A stretch of DNA of 64,000 bases from Scedosporium boydii (Eukaryota > Ascomycota > Sordariomycetes > Microascales > Microascaceae). Shown here piece by piece: positions 12,020 to 23,091 of this stretch. Numbering within the stretch: position 1 is the stretch's first letter; each line of letters opens with the position of its first letter. The stretch covers positions 310,001 through 374,000 of the forward strand of contig NJFT01000009.1 in NCBI GenBank assembly GCA_002221725.1, in the 5' to 3' direction. Made by a program: the position numbers and the translations under genes. The notes under the pieces are model-generated. The model was not told the origin of the DNA, did no database searches, and saw nothing but the letters and a program-made list of their open reading frames with translations.

Positions 12020-12450
12020 TCTTTGTCCAAAGCGAGGATAGACACTCTCTCACCGAACCCGAGATAAAAGGTCATGGTCGGGCTAAAGCGCTAGATCGCG
12101 GGTCAATCGAAACTTTGAACAGATCGGAATGACGTAGGAGGCATTGGATCGATTCCGGGGATGGGAGGGTTGATGTAAACGTGCCAGGGAATGACGATGT
12201 TAGACAAAGTAATGAAGCACCTGATAAAATGGGACAATGATCCATGAAGTTGGGATTTTCATCCCAATCACTTACATTCAATCGAACATTGCCCCGATTT
12301 CATTCTCCTGGGGAGAGATATTAGATACAAGTTCTAGGAAAGCGATCTGGGATTTAATCGTTGCTAAGCACGATTTCCCGGCGTCCGTAATATTCTACAT
12401 CTTCGAGACGAGCTCGGCCCCTTCCAGTGCAGAAATAACCATTCAACAAG

Positions 12451-14208
12451 ATGCCCACTCTCTGGGGTAATCCGAGGGATAGCGATCAAAGCGACAGGAG
12501 ATCCGAAGATGGCGGCTCAACTAACGAAAGAACACGCCTGCTGGATAACCACCGCGAGGCCACACCAGGCCTGTTAACTCCCGATGACCCTGCCGTACGG
12601 TTTTCTCATGCCACAGACACACCTACTTCCCCTGCCCAAAGTTGACGAAAAGAAGCGTTAACCGAACTAACTCGAGAGATAGGTGTCGCCGTATAATCTC
12701 TGGACGGTTCGCATGTTCAGACACATAACCGTCATCCTAACCCTCATCACGGCCGTTTGGTGGATCATATTACTGATCTCGACCTTTATCACACCTCCCG
12801 GGTTCCATATGCGAGGATCTGGATTCTTCGCTTTTAGCAATACGACGGTTGCTCTGTTGGTTTTGATCCTCGACTTGGCTTTTTTCCGTACACCGTCCCA
12901 GTCGGCACGAATCCTGTGCGCTTGTATGGCGGTACGTTCTCTTGGCCAGCCCCAATTCTCTCCAAGATTTGTCTTCCTAATCCTGCCCCGACGAATGAAT
13001 CAAGAAAACCACTAATGACAGTACACGCCAAGCTTGCGTTGCTCGTTAATACAATCCTCACGTTGGCCGTGCAGATGGTAAGGTATGAAGAGGGATGGGT
13101 CGGCGTCACCAGCATTTCGTGGGTCCTCCTCATTAGCCTATGGGTGCTAGCGGCAGACCGAACGGTAGAATGGGGCAAGGCCGAAGAGGAGGAGCGTCTC
13201 ACTGGACGGCCAGAAACCAGACGATCCCTAGGCGAGTGGTCCAAAGTGCTCACGTCGACCGTCGGTCTCTTCGCGTTGTGCCTCGCCGTCATTTTGATGA
13301 CTTTGACGCTGATCCTGAGGTCGCTCGACGCCGGGGTCGCACCGCCGGGGAACCTGTACTGGGTGGACGGCGGACATTACAGGATGCACGTGTACTGCTC
13401 ACCCAACGTCCCAGTTTCAACGGAGCGTGACCGGCAGCTGCCGACGGTTCTTTTCGAGGGTGGCGAGTACGCCGTGGGGCATGGGCTCGCCGACTTGGCC
13501 TACAACGCGGTGCGCAACGGGTCCATCTCTAGATACTGCTACGTCGATCGGCCGGGCTACGCGTGGAGCGATACGGCGCCATCTCCTCTCTCAGCGGGGA
13601 TGGAAGCCGTCATCATGAGCGAGGCTCTTGCGCAGGCCGGGGAGAGAGGACCTTGGGTCGTCGCCAGCGCTGGCGTGGGATCGTACTACTCGCGGATATT
13701 CGCGTCTCAGCACGGCGCCGAGGTTAAAGGTCTACTCCTCATCGACCCTTTGCACGACGTTGATCTCGACAGGCTGGGGTCGCCCAAACGCGGCATCTTG
13801 CTATGGCTTTGGGGCATCATTTCGCCTTTGGGCCTGGATACACTGCCCGGGGCCATCTTCATGGGTAGGAAGAGCGCGGACCGCATCTGGGGCGTCTCGT
13901 CCAAGCACAACCCCAAGCACATCTTTGCGCGGCTGCAGGAAAGCTTGGTGGCCAGCTCGTTAACGAAACGCGAGGTGCTCAGCAGTCGAAATATCATGAA
14001 GAAGGACACGGCGCTGACGGTGATCACTTCTGGGTTGGAGGTGAGGCGCCATATGGCGTGGGAGGGGAAGCAGCGGGACCTTACAAAGTTGACCTCGAAC
14101 TTGAAGCACTGGGACGTTGTTGATGACGCACCGCATGAGGTATGGAGGACATTTGAGGGGAGAGAGATGATTGAAAAGCGGCTTGGCAGCTTAGTCCGCG
14201 GGCGTTAG
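12451..14208 (+). CDS. DUF2417 integral membrane alpha/beta hydrolase-like protein
   Basis: Three exons, 12451-12594, 12683-12923 and 13022-14208, give 523 residues. The first join yields DDPA/VSPYNLWTVR, matching the family's conserved PAVSPYNLW; the second uses donor GTATGG in phase 1. An acidic, polar N-terminus of about 48 residues is followed by membrane segments around ITVILTLITAVWWIILLI, TVALLVLILDLAFF, LALLVNTILTLAV and VGLFALCLAVILMTLTLIL. A soluble alpha/beta-hydrolase-like half then contains LPTVLFEGGE, YCYVDRPGYAWSD and LLLIDPLHDVD. This is the fungal DUF2417 family, of unknown substrate, often annotated as a mitochondrial integral membrane protein; I cannot confirm that location. 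The expected nucleophile elbow reads VASAGVGSYY rather than a plain GxSxG. The neighbouring GTACGT at 12932 would put exon 3 out of frame, so it is rejected as the donor. Confidence 0.9.
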
Positions 14209-15395
14209 GGCGCTAGGACGCCGTCGACTGTCGACTGACGAGACTACATGAGTATGTAAGTAGAAGTGTAGGTAGAAAGAGTATACTTGCTACATTTGAT
14301 GTAACAATATTTAATCCGCTTCTTCTCAGGATTCCGAGGAAGTCCCTGCCTTCTAGAGTACTTCGATCTGGAAATGGATTGCGAAAAGTGGAATCGAAAG
14401 AACCGGACTCGAGCTTGGTGAACTTTGTTGCCATCAACCAGGACTAACTGATCCGAGGCATTGGATTTGATCTAATCGTAAATTTATAGGGGCTTGTCAT
14501 GCCACCAGGGCGCCCGAAGCCTCTAATCCTCTAATCAAGTTCAATGAAATGAACCGATCCAGAACACTAGATGCAGGAAATCAGGAGGGGGAAACTTAAT
14601 TAGAACGAACTTGACCCTTTTCAGAAGCCTGCGCCGGGACCCTTTCATCAATGTTGGGCTCAGACGCTCAGACAGGGAAGACCATGAAACTTTATTCCGC
14701 TGCATCCGTACTTTGATGGTCTGGTCGGATTTGATGGTGGAAGTTGATTGACCTGTTATCATTGTGATCCAGCACGGTCAGAGGAGGCATTGAGCAAGGC
14801 ATTTTCGGGTGAGCGTAGGCCAGGGCCACAGAGTGGTTGTAGATTACGAGGTTATACATATATGGCACGCTTAAGTCCGTTGGATTTAAGGATTTGATCA
14901 GTTGATCTCTTGTCGGGATCAATCAATCAAGTCTCACATCATTGATATCACACGAAGCACCACTTTTCAATTTGGACCCCTGATCTGATGGAAGACATCA
15001 AAGTTGCCTGAGTCTACGAAGTAGGAGATTGATCACTCTACCTGTGTAGAACTGTACCCCATTAACCAGTTGTCAGTGGGTCAGGCCAGCCACTGCACTG
15101 CGAAGTCGTGTACCAAACCACGGGTCCTTTGGTAGACCGGACAGATCGATCCATTGATTCTTGTTCCATTGATCCAGCCAGTCCAGTCCAGTCTTGTCCC
15201 TTGGCAGACGCCCCAGAAAGACGTCAGTAATAGCTTGAGTAACCCACTTCCGCTATAACACCATCATTCCATAATACCTGCCCGGCTCCCCCCCTTGTCC
15301 GATTGGATTTCATCTGATCTTCCCATTGCCAGCATCTGCTCCATTTCGCGCACCTGATCTCGATCTCTCCTCTACTTTCTCAGTCTATAATCAAT
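14209..15395. other. Intergenic region, no gene seen
   Basis: About 1.2 kb between two plus-strand genes. It has one TACGAAGTA element at 15015 and several GATCAATCAATC-like stretches around 14920. The last 150 bases are pyrimidine-rich and are the likely promoter and leader of the next gene. Confidence 0.5.
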
Positions 15396-16710
15396 ATGCC
15401 TCTTAGGAATCCCTTTGGAAGGCGCTCCAACACGAGCGTCGCTCTCGTCCAGGACGAAAACCTGCCGCCCTCTGACCCGAATGCTCGGAATGGCAATGGC
15501 GCTTCCAACCCACCCAAGTTCGAGCGCGTCGACACCGTCGGGTCCAAGGCTTCGTCGGTCCTGAGCATCAAGACCCCGCGCGACACCGGCGAGTACAAGA
15601 TGAGTGGTTAGTATCTCGATCTCTAGTCCTCTCATCCCCTTCTCCTCTTAGTGCCATCTACACTATTATTCCTCATCCGGTCGCACGGGACAAGCTTCCC
15701 CGCCTTTTGGGAAGGGCATGGGGCAGCGGGCAGTGTTGCAAGCCCCGCCACTAGATCAGGAACAGCCATCGTCACACCTTCAATTGCCCAGTTCGATCCT
15801 TTGTTCGTTGTCGCACTGCTAATCTTCAGCCGTCGCCCGCCTTGCTGTTCAGTCGTCAACGATAGTGGTGTATACCTCCCGGTACGTGACGAAACTATTG
15901 TCAAACCTCTTGTCATCAAGCGATATGTTATTGCTATCTGCTGCGCAAGTCGAACTAACTGGCGGCTACTCTACTCGGCCCTGCTCTAGCCGTCGCCCAC
16001 GGAGAATCCGGAGAGGAGTCCTTGGTCGAGACGCTATCACGCTTCCCGGACGTCATGTGAGATATCGAATAGCAACGGGGACATTGAGGCTTTTTCGATC
16101 TCTCGAGAGTCATTCGACTCGTACAGACGGTCATTTGTAAGTCTTTTCCTGTCTAGTCGCCTGCATCCTGCACCTGTGTCTGCACCTACCCTGCAGCTAC
16201 ACACTATCAATCCACCCTCCACACACTAAGCCACCCCTAGCTCATCCCTGGTGAAGATTGTTGTGGCCCGAGCCTACAAAACTATCGAGGCCACTAGCCC
16301 GACATTGACACTTCCTTCTCCAGGACATCTGCGCCAAGTCCCCCATCGTGAACCAAATCCCCGCCCGCCAGAGTCTCGACTCCGCCCGTCTTCCCCGCCC
16401 ACCCCGCTCCTCGCTTTCAGGTCGCAATCGCAACGGCGGCGCGAGGCAACCAGCGACCGAGGAAGAGTCCGACGCCTCCTTCGAGGACGTACGCCTCGAC
16501 GATCCGGCGGCGTCGCAGCATCCTGCATCATCGAAGCGCCGTGGTCTCTTCGGCATGTTTGCCGAGAACCAGGAGCCAGGGACCACCGCGCAGCCCACCG
16601 TTTCGCGATTCCTGCCGGGGAGGAGGAGGCGGGGACATAGCGGACAGGGGGCCGAGTTGGGAAGTATGGAGAGGCCCGGGTCTCGGGGGGAGATAGAGCA
16701 GGTGGCTTGA
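15396..16710 (+). CDS. Small basic conserved fungal protein of unknown function
   Basis: Four exons, 15396-15606, 15853-15881, 15990-16136 and 16324-16710, give 257 residues. The 29-nt second exon encodes VVNDSGVYLP, and the third contains FSISRESFDSYRRSF; both are the conserved blocks I would expect in this fungal family. The fourth exon carries RQSLDSARLPRPPRSSLSG, KRRGLFGMF and a C-terminal GHSGQGAELGSM. The protein is rich in Ser, Arg and Pro, with no signal peptide, membrane segment or enzyme motif, so it is probably largely disordered. The SRESFDSYRRS and RQSLDS stretches look like basophilic kinase sites, which is inference. Function is unknown. All donors are strong (GTTAGT, GTACGT, GTAAGT), and the frame closes only with the small exon included. 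Confidence 0.82.
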
Positions 16711-18065
16711 GAGGATGCGCCGACTCTGGTGTCCTAGTTCTCTGCTGCTAGGACCACTTCTCCATCCTCTTTTGTTGGTACTCGTTTCTTCCGCCTTTTC
16801 TCGACCTTTTCCCCATGTTATTTTTTTTTTCCCCCTTTCATTGTCTTTCACGGCCATGGATAGATATGCTTGGATGGCTTCTCTTGTTTTACGACAGATA
16901 ATGGCCCGATTGAGGGTTTGCAGGATCAGTCTGGTCAGTTGGAGAGAGTCTTGGCCTGAATAGGTCCATTGCAGTGTAAGGAAATCACGGGCATGGGTAT
17001 ACGAATACAATGTTATGAGATCAGTGTTCCATCACTCTTTCATCAGGCAAGGCAAGGTTGGGTCAGTGCAGCCGTCGAGCGAGGAGCAGCGTGGGCATCT
17101 CAACACAGGATGTGCGGCTCCGCATCTTCCGACAAACACAATACGGACTCGCAGCTTTTAGAGAAATCAGGAGACGCCGGAGACTTGGAAATAATCCAGT
17201 GTATACAGTATATAATGTTAATGAGTTATTGATGTCGAAATTGAAATTGACCCGGCGGCCAAAAATAGAAGAAAAATACTTGTCAAGAAATCCGAGTTGA
17301 AAAATGGACCAGTCCCTGTTGTTCCATTTGTGTGCTGGAGTTCTCCGATTTCCGGCATTGGATACCGATGTAATCCGGAGGGCGTTCGGCGTCCACTCAC
17401 CACGCCCACGGTGCCACGGTGCCACGGTGCAGTGTGCCACGGTGCCACGCCTTTCCCAGCTGCATTTGCGCCTGAACCTGTAGTGTAGTTTGCGCTTGCA
17501 CTTGGCCAGGCCCTGGCACTAGATTAGCGCGCCATCGATTCGTCCCGGCTTTCAGTTTAAGCCGAGTTAGAGCCACGTCAAAACTCACCGCCGTCACTTC
17601 CTCTGATAAAAGACAAGGATCAAACGGCAAACCAAAGAATGGCGACATCACACGTTCCCCACCTTAAATTCTTATCGCTCCAAGTCCAAGTCCAGGTCCG
17701 TTGAGCATACGCGGATAACACACATTCGCAGAGCACATATATCTGTCCGTCCCCCTCCGTCCCCCTACCCAAGGAATCCGAAGGATTTCTAGGTTCCTAC
17801 CTTGACCAATTGCCCGTTATTGGTACCGAATCCGCACCGTCGTTGTCGGCTAAGACGAAATCGCAAAGTGCATCTCCGCGGGGAGCCATCCTGAACCTCT
17901 TATCTGAAGCGTGCGGTTCTATTCAATCCGATATAGGAATCTCAACTCACCTTACTTTTTTCCTTTCTCTTTTCCCTCTTTTCCTTTCCCAGTTCCTTCG
18001 CACGACGAGCATTGGGAACAGTTCACCGATTTCTCCCTTTCGCGAACACAAGCTTGACTGCGAAC
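16711..18065. other. Intergenic region, no gene seen
   Basis: This 1.35 kb holds the 3' end of the preceding gene and the promoter of the PLP enzyme. Pyrimidine-rich tracts at 17950-18000 precede that gene's ATG. The CCACGGTG repeat is listed separately. Confidence 0.5.
17406..17449. repeat. CCACGGTG octamer repeat, four copies
   Basis: Three octamers lie head to tail at 17406-17429; a 7-base variant follows and then a fourth exact copy at 17437-17444. CCACGGTG is itself nearly self-complementary, so the tract could form small hairpins. Confidence 0.8.
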
Positions 18066-19443
18066 ATGACTGCCACAGAAAACGCCAATGGCGCCGCGAA
18101 TGGTGCCTCGAATGGCTCCTCGGACAGCGCACAAACCGCCGGCGTACACGATCTTGCCCTCGCCTCGTTAGCCATCCACGCCGATGATGGTTTTAGCATC
18201 CACCGCGCCGTGGCCCCCGCGATGCATGTGTCCACGACGTATCGATACTCGAGGAATCCAGAGGACCTGATCCCCATGGAGAACATTGACGTACGCCTCT
18301 CTCTTCGTTCCCTGCATCCATTGACCCCGATCAATCCCAAATCGCGCATAGGTGAAAAGAAGAACCTCGCTAACAGGGAGAATGACATGTATACAGCCCA
18401 ACGCCCCCGCCGACTCCCACATGTACTCCCGCCTCTCTTCACCCAACATCTCCCGACTCGAAACCCTTCTAACAGCCATCCTCCACGGCCCCTCCCTAAC
18501 CTACTCCTCCGGCCTCTCCGCCTTCCACGCCATGATCGTCCACCTCAACCCGCGCCGCGTCGCCATAGGCGAAGGCTACCACGGCTGCCACGGCGTCCTC
18601 AAGATCCTAACCCGCCTCACGGGTCTCGAAGTCCTACCCCTCGACTGCCCCGCCTCCGACCTCGGACCCGGCGACGTCATCCACGTCGAGACGCCGCTCA
18701 ACCCCACGGGCGAAGCGCGCGATCTGGAATTCTACTCCCGCAAGGCTAAAGAAGTCGGCGCCTACCTTACCGTCGACGCCACGTTTGCGCCGCCGCCGCT
18801 GCAGGACCCGTTCTTGCACGGCGCCGACATCGTCATGCATAGCGGTACCAAGTACTTCGGCGGCCACTCCGATCTCCTTTGCGGTGTGCTCGCTGTGAAC
18901 CCGAAGCGCGCCGCCGAAGACGGCTGGGACTCCGCCCTCCTCGCTGACCGCGTCTTCCTGGGCTCTGTCATGGGCAACTTCGAAGGCTGGCTCGGCCTCC
19001 GCAGCCTGCGCACCCTCGAACTCCGCGTCGAGCGCCAGAGCGCCAACGCCACGAACCTCGTCGCCTGGCTCGCCGCCCAAATCGCCGACGAGTCCACCAC
19101 GGCGTCCAAGCTCGTCGAGCGCGTGCAGCACGCGAGTCTGCAGAAGGAAGCGAGCGAGAAGGGCTCCTGGCTGAGGAAGCAGATGCCCCGCGGCTTCGGC
19201 CCCGTCTTCTCCATCTGGCTGCGCGAGGAGGGCGACGCTAGGGCGTTGCCGAGCACGTTGCGCTTGTTCCATCATGCTACGAGTCTTGGGGGTGTGGAGA
19301 GCTTGATTGAGTGGCGCGCTATGACGGATGCGACGGTTGATAGGAGGTTGTTGAGGGTCAGCGTGGGGGTTGAGTCTTGGGAGGATTTGAGGGATGATTT
19401 GAATGCTGGGTTCGAGGCGCTTTTGGCGAAGAAGAAGGCTTAG
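18066..19443 (+). CDS. Cys/Met-metabolism PLP-dependent enzyme (cystathionine gamma-synthase/lyase-like)
   Basis: Two exons, 18066-18290 and 18397-19443, give 423 residues; the 106-nt intron has donor GTACGC, branch GCTAAC and acceptor ACAG, phase 0. The fold-type I PLP family is shown by VSTTYRYSRNPEDL, SSGLSAFHAM, GEGYHGCHG, the aspartate in LTVDATFAPPPLQ, and the Schiff-base lysine K227 in HSGTKYFGGHSDLL. Members handle sulfur amino acids by gamma- or beta-elimination or replacement. The closest group I recall is the yeast YHR112C type, whose substrate is not settled, so I do not name the reaction. The first 30 residues are Ala/Asn/Ser-rich and probably not part of the fold. ATG 18066 follows GCGAAC and is the first ATG in frame. 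A 307-codon antisense frame over exon 2 is a shadow. Confidence 0.88.
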
Positions 19444-19723
19444 TTCAACTGATAAGTGCAAGTCGAAAGGGAAAGAGAGGAAAAAAAGAGAAAAAAGGGG
19501 GAAAAAAAGACCAAAGAGCCAAAACAAACCATATGCAGAGATGAATGATAGACACAAGACTAATAGATATATAAACGTTTATATCTTCTATCATGAGCCT
19601 TGATACTTTCCCAGGTACCCTGAAACGCCAATTGCTCCCAATGCATGTAGATAGATCCAACAAGTCGGTTATCCCCCTGTCTTCAGTATGTTTTACAAAA
19701 CAGTTCACACAAAATGCTCGCTT

Positions 19724-22711
19724 TTAGTACGGCCTGAACCCACCCTTCTTCCTCACAACCTTCCGCACAGCGCCTCGCTGCACAATCTTCCGGTCCTCTC
19801 CACCGCCGCCACCCGATCTCCCCGTCTTCCTCTTTGGTCCGTCGCCGCGATCTCCGTCTTCGGCCCACCGCTTATCCCCAGTCCTCCGCTCCTCTGCTTC
19901 CTCGGCGCGTCTCTTATCCTCGGCCATCTTGGCCTCGATCTCCATCTTCCTATTAAACTCCGTCTCGATCATCTTCTTCTGCGCCGCCGAGTATCCCTTT
20001 TCTTTAATCGAATAAAACACGCCGCCCAGGTCAGCGAGCCAGTGTGGATCCACTGCGGTGACCGTCGACACGTACACCTTCGCTGTGAGGATAAGTTCGT
20101 GGTAAACGATATAATCGGGCGGGTGACTCGCGTACAGAGAGCTCGTTGGGTGGAGCTGCACGGCAATGTTCGTGCGCAAGTTGATGTACTCGCCCGAACC
20201 CTTGTACTTGGCCGCTTGGTGGTAGTACCCCGAGCAGATGCACTTGCGAATGATGTCCCAGTCGGTGCCACAGCTCATGAGCTCCATCTTCTGCATGTTC
20301 ATGATATCGACGAGCTGCTCGCGGATCTCCTTGGCTCGACGAAGCGACTTGCCGTGCAGGAAGTGCTTGACGCACCACCCGTCCGAGTACCTGTTCGACT
20401 TCCACGCCGAGTATACCTGGAGGTACGTGAGGTGGTCCGACTCGTGCACCCAGAACTTCTCGCGCTGCGCGTCGGCTTCTTCCTGTCTTTCCTTAGGCCG
20501 GTAGAAGACGTTGGGGACCGATAACATCGAGACGATAGTAATCATCTCTTCGCTGCATCCGTACTCGACTGACGTGATGAGCAATTTCGAAAGCGATGGC
20601 TCCATGGGAAATGCGCTCATCTTGCGCCCGAGTTCGGTGAGGTCTCCAAGGTTGTCCAAAGCTCCAAGCGCCCATAGGTCGTACATGGACGTGGTCATGG
20701 TGTCCTGCGGGGGAGGGTCCATAAAGTCAAAGTCGAGAAGATCCCTCACGCCGAGCGACTTGAGCATGAGCACAGTGTTGCTCAAGTTCGTCCTTTGGAT
20801 TTCGGGAATTGTCTGCAGGTAGAGCTCCTCCTTGAAAGACTTTTCAGTGAATAGGTGGTATGCCTTGCCGGGTCCTGTTCGGCCGGCACGACCAGCTCTT
20901 TGCGACGCGTTGGCCTGCGAGATAGGGGTAATTTGGAGTGTATCCATGCCGATCTTGGGATTGTACACCTTGAGCTTAGAGAACCCCGCATCGACGACGT
21001 ACTTGATACCGTCGACTGTCAAACTGGTTTCTGCGATGTTCGTCGCCACGATGCACTTGCGCACTCCCGGCGGCGCTCGATCGAAGATCTTGGCCTGCAG
21101 GTCTGCAGGCATCTGACTGTAGATGGGCAGGATGCTCAGCTTTGGCGGATCGTTCAGCGCGTCTAGCCTCTTTTGTACCAGTTCGCAGGTGACTTCGATA
21201 TCTTCCTGTCCTGTCATGAAGACGAGAATATCTCCAGCATCCTGCGAGACGTGGATGCTCAGCACCTGCTGCACCGCCTGGTCCACATAATCTTCGACGG
21301 GGGATTTGTGGAACATGATATCGACGGGGAAAGTTCGTCCAGGAATGAAGAACTCGGGCGCACCTCCAAAGAAGTCGGAAAAGCGCTTCGAGTTCATGGT
21401 GGCCGATGTGACGATGAGTTTCAAGTCTCGTCGGCGTTGAAGGATCTTCTTGAACAGTCCAAGGAGGATATCGGTGTTCAAGGCCCTCTCGTGCGCCTCG
21501 TCCATGATGATGCAAGAGTACTTGTCCAGCTGCGAGTCAGCCATCGATTCTCGCAGCAAGATACCATCGGTTAAATACTTGATGATCGTGTCTTTGCTCG
21601 TACAATCCTCGAAACGGATGGCATAACCGACAGTAGAGCCCAGTGGCACCTCCATCTCCTCGCTCACACGTTTAGCAACACTCATTGCTGCCACGCGCCT
21701 GGGTTGAGTGCAACCGATCATTCCGTATTGACCATAGCCCTCTTCGTAAAGATATTGCGTCAACTGCGTTGTCTTTCCTGAACCGGTCTCACCCACCACA
21801 ATGACGACCTGGTTCTCGCGGATGACCCGTAGAATATCTTCCCTCACTGAGAAGGCGGGCAGAAATTCTCGCTGCTCTCTCAGCGTCTTCGACTGACTAA
21901 AACTGCTAGCCCCAGTACTTTTGGTCTTGTCATCTTTCGGCTTCATGCTGACCCTGACCTTCTTTCCATCTTGCGCGGTTCCGCCAACCATGGCGTTATC
22001 GGCGTCATCATCCTCGTCCCTGACGCCCATCACTTTTCCAAGCATAGTGCCCGCCATACTTGTCGCTTGTTGCGCCTGCCGTTGTCGTTCCCGCTGCTGC
22101 CTCGCCTCCCTAACAACCTTGCTTCCCTTCCGGCTGGCAACAGCCATGTGGCCCTGAGGGTCGCGGATCGCCGACACAGGTTCCTGCTGCCGTGTGAAAA
22201 TAGTCTTTCCCTCCAAGAATGGCGGCCGTAATTCGTGCGTTAATAGGTGTACTCGCGTGGTATCCTCGTCGTCGAAATCCGCTGCCCAGTCCCGTCTTTG
22301 CGCCACTCCGGACACGACCATCCGGTTCATCTCCCACGCCTCGTTATCTCTCTGGCGCTGCTCCCTCTGTGCATCAAAACGCCCCGTAGTCTTTTGCGCC
22401 CGCGCCGAGGCTTCCTGTGCTTTGAATTCCCACGATGTCTCATCGTATGAGCCGAAAGGGTTGTAGAAGTCGTCACCTAGGGCATGCCCACCGCCATCGT
22501 CTCCCCCGTACCAATCCCGATCAAGAGCCTGGTCATCTTGTTCTTCTTGCATGTTGACGGGCGTCGCTTCGCGTCGCCAGCTGTCCCTTGGGGTCTCATC
22601 GCCCCTGCCTTGGAATCTTCGAGATGATGCGCTCTCGGTTCTGTTTTGCCCCCGCCTCGCGCCGCCGTATCGAGGCTTGGGCTTATACCCAGAATATTCA
22701 GTATCGTCCAT
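19724..22711 (-). CDS. PRP16: Pre-mRNA splicing DEAH-box ATP-dependent RNA helicase Prp16
   Basis: A single exon encodes 995 residues. The N-terminal 280 residues are charged and Gln/Arg-rich, as in Prp16. The helicase core then shows motif I GETGSGKT (about residue 305), Ia [15 protein letters not shown], motif II DEAH in [14 protein letters not shown] (about 402), motif III SAT (about 437), motif [21 protein letters not shown] and motif [14 protein letters not shown] (about 607). The winged-helix, ratchet and OB parts follow, ending with a Lys/Arg-rich tail, KKGGFRPY. Prp16/DHX38 remodels the spliceosome after the first transesterification. [10 protein letters not shown], next to motif V, favours Prp16 over Prp2, Prp22 or Prp43. 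It is transcribed away from PWP1 from a shared 380-bp region and converges with the PLP enzyme 280 bases away. It has no intron itself. Confidence 0.92.
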   Translation of the reverse strand: MDDTEYSGYKPKPRYGGARRGQNRTESASSRRFQGRGDETPRDSWRREATPVNMQEEQDDQALDRDWYGGDDGGGHALGDDFYNPFGSYDETSWEFKAQEASARAQKTTGRFDAQREQRQRDNEAWEMNRMVVSGVAQRRDWAADFDDEDTTRVHLLTHELRPPFLEGKTIFTRQQEPVSAIRDPQGHMAVASRKGSKVVREARQQRERQRQAQQATSMAGTMLGKVMGVRDEDDDADNAMVGGTAQDGKKVRVSMKPKDDKTKSTGASSFSQSKTLREQREFLPAFSVREDILRVIRENQVVIVVGETGSGKTTQLTQYLYEEGYGQYGMIGCTQPRRVAAMSVAKRVSEEMEVPLGSTVGYAIRFEDCTSKDTIIKYLTDGILLRESMADSQLDKYSCIIMDEAHERALNTDILLGLFKKILQRRRDLKLIVTSATMNSKRFSDFFGGAPEFFIPGRTFPVDIMFHKSPVEDYVDQAVQQVLSIHVSQDAGDILVFMTGQEDIEVTCELVQKRLDALNDPPKLSILPIYSQMPADLQAKIFDRAPPGVRKCIVATNIAETSLTVDGIKYVVDAGFSKLKVYNPKIGMDTLQITPISQANASQRAGRAGRTGPGKAYHLFTEKSFKEELYLQTIPEIQRTNLSNTVLMLKSLGVRDLLDFDFMDPPPQDTMTTSMYDLWALGALDNLGDLTELGRKMSAFPMEPSLSKLLITSVEYGCSEEMITIVSMLSVPNVFYRPKERQEEADAQREKFWVHESDHLTYLQVYSAWKSNRYSDGWCVKHFLHGKSLRRAKEIREQLVDIMNMQKMELMSCGTDWDIIRKCICSGYYHQAAKYKGSGEYINLRTNIAVQLHPTSSLYASHPPDYIVYHELILTAKVYVSTVTAVDPHWLADLGGVFYSIKEKGYSAAQKKMIETEFNRKMEIEAKMAEDKRRAEEAEERRTGDKRWAEDGDRGDGPKRKTGRSGGGGGEDRKIVQRGAVRKVVRKKGGFRPY

Positions 22712-23091
22712 TTTTATCCAGAATTCCTCCTTCCCCGCGTCGATTTTGGGTGCGTTTGGATTTTTGTGAAGGGAAGGAGATGAGATCCGGATGAGGCGCC
22801 ACAGTCACGGATGTCTAACATTTGAGGTCGGGTGCGAAGCGCGTTGTCACGTGTGAGCCAGTGGCAACAGCTGCACTAGCGCTTAGCCTGAACCCCACCA
22901 CCTTAGCTTATCGCCGATAAGATAAACCCCACCTTGGAATATTTTTTTCCTGTGATTTTTTTTTTTTTTTTTTTTTTTTTGTTAGGTGCTTCGGGCGCAA
23001 AATGCAACGAACCGCTCGAGGCTCACAAGACTAAAATTTCCCCAATAATATCCAGCCGCAAAACCACCCACACACCTCGCCCGGATCAAAT
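22712..23091. promoter_or_regulatory. Shared divergent promoter of PRP16 and PWP1 with a T25 tract
   Basis: Only 380 bases separate the two ATGs. An uninterrupted run of 25 T lies at 22956-22980, typical of nucleosome-excluding poly(dA:dT) in fungal promoters. A GTCACGTG element lies at 22846-22853. Both products act in nuclear RNA metabolism, so co-regulation is plausible but inferred. Confidence 0.65.

Larger units (their letters stand above)
8379..12450. other. Gene-poor 4.1-kb divergent region upstream of LRG1
   Basis: Only small, unconvincing open frames occur here. The first 700 bases probably include the LRG1 leader. Four exact TACGAAGTA/TACTTCGTA elements lie at 9427, 10149, 10341 and 11143. 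A decamer array and a CACGTG palindrome are listed separately, as is a possible coding remnant at 11756-12019. Confidence 0.55.

Noticed and set aside
12924..12937. Alternative donor GTACGT at 12932 in the DUF2417 gene
   Set aside because: Using it puts the third exon out of frame and into early stops; GTATGG at 12924 restores the conserved membrane segment.
18634..19557. Minus-strand open frame of 307 codons
   Set aside because: It is the antisense shadow of the PLP enzyme's second exon, whose motifs are unambiguous.
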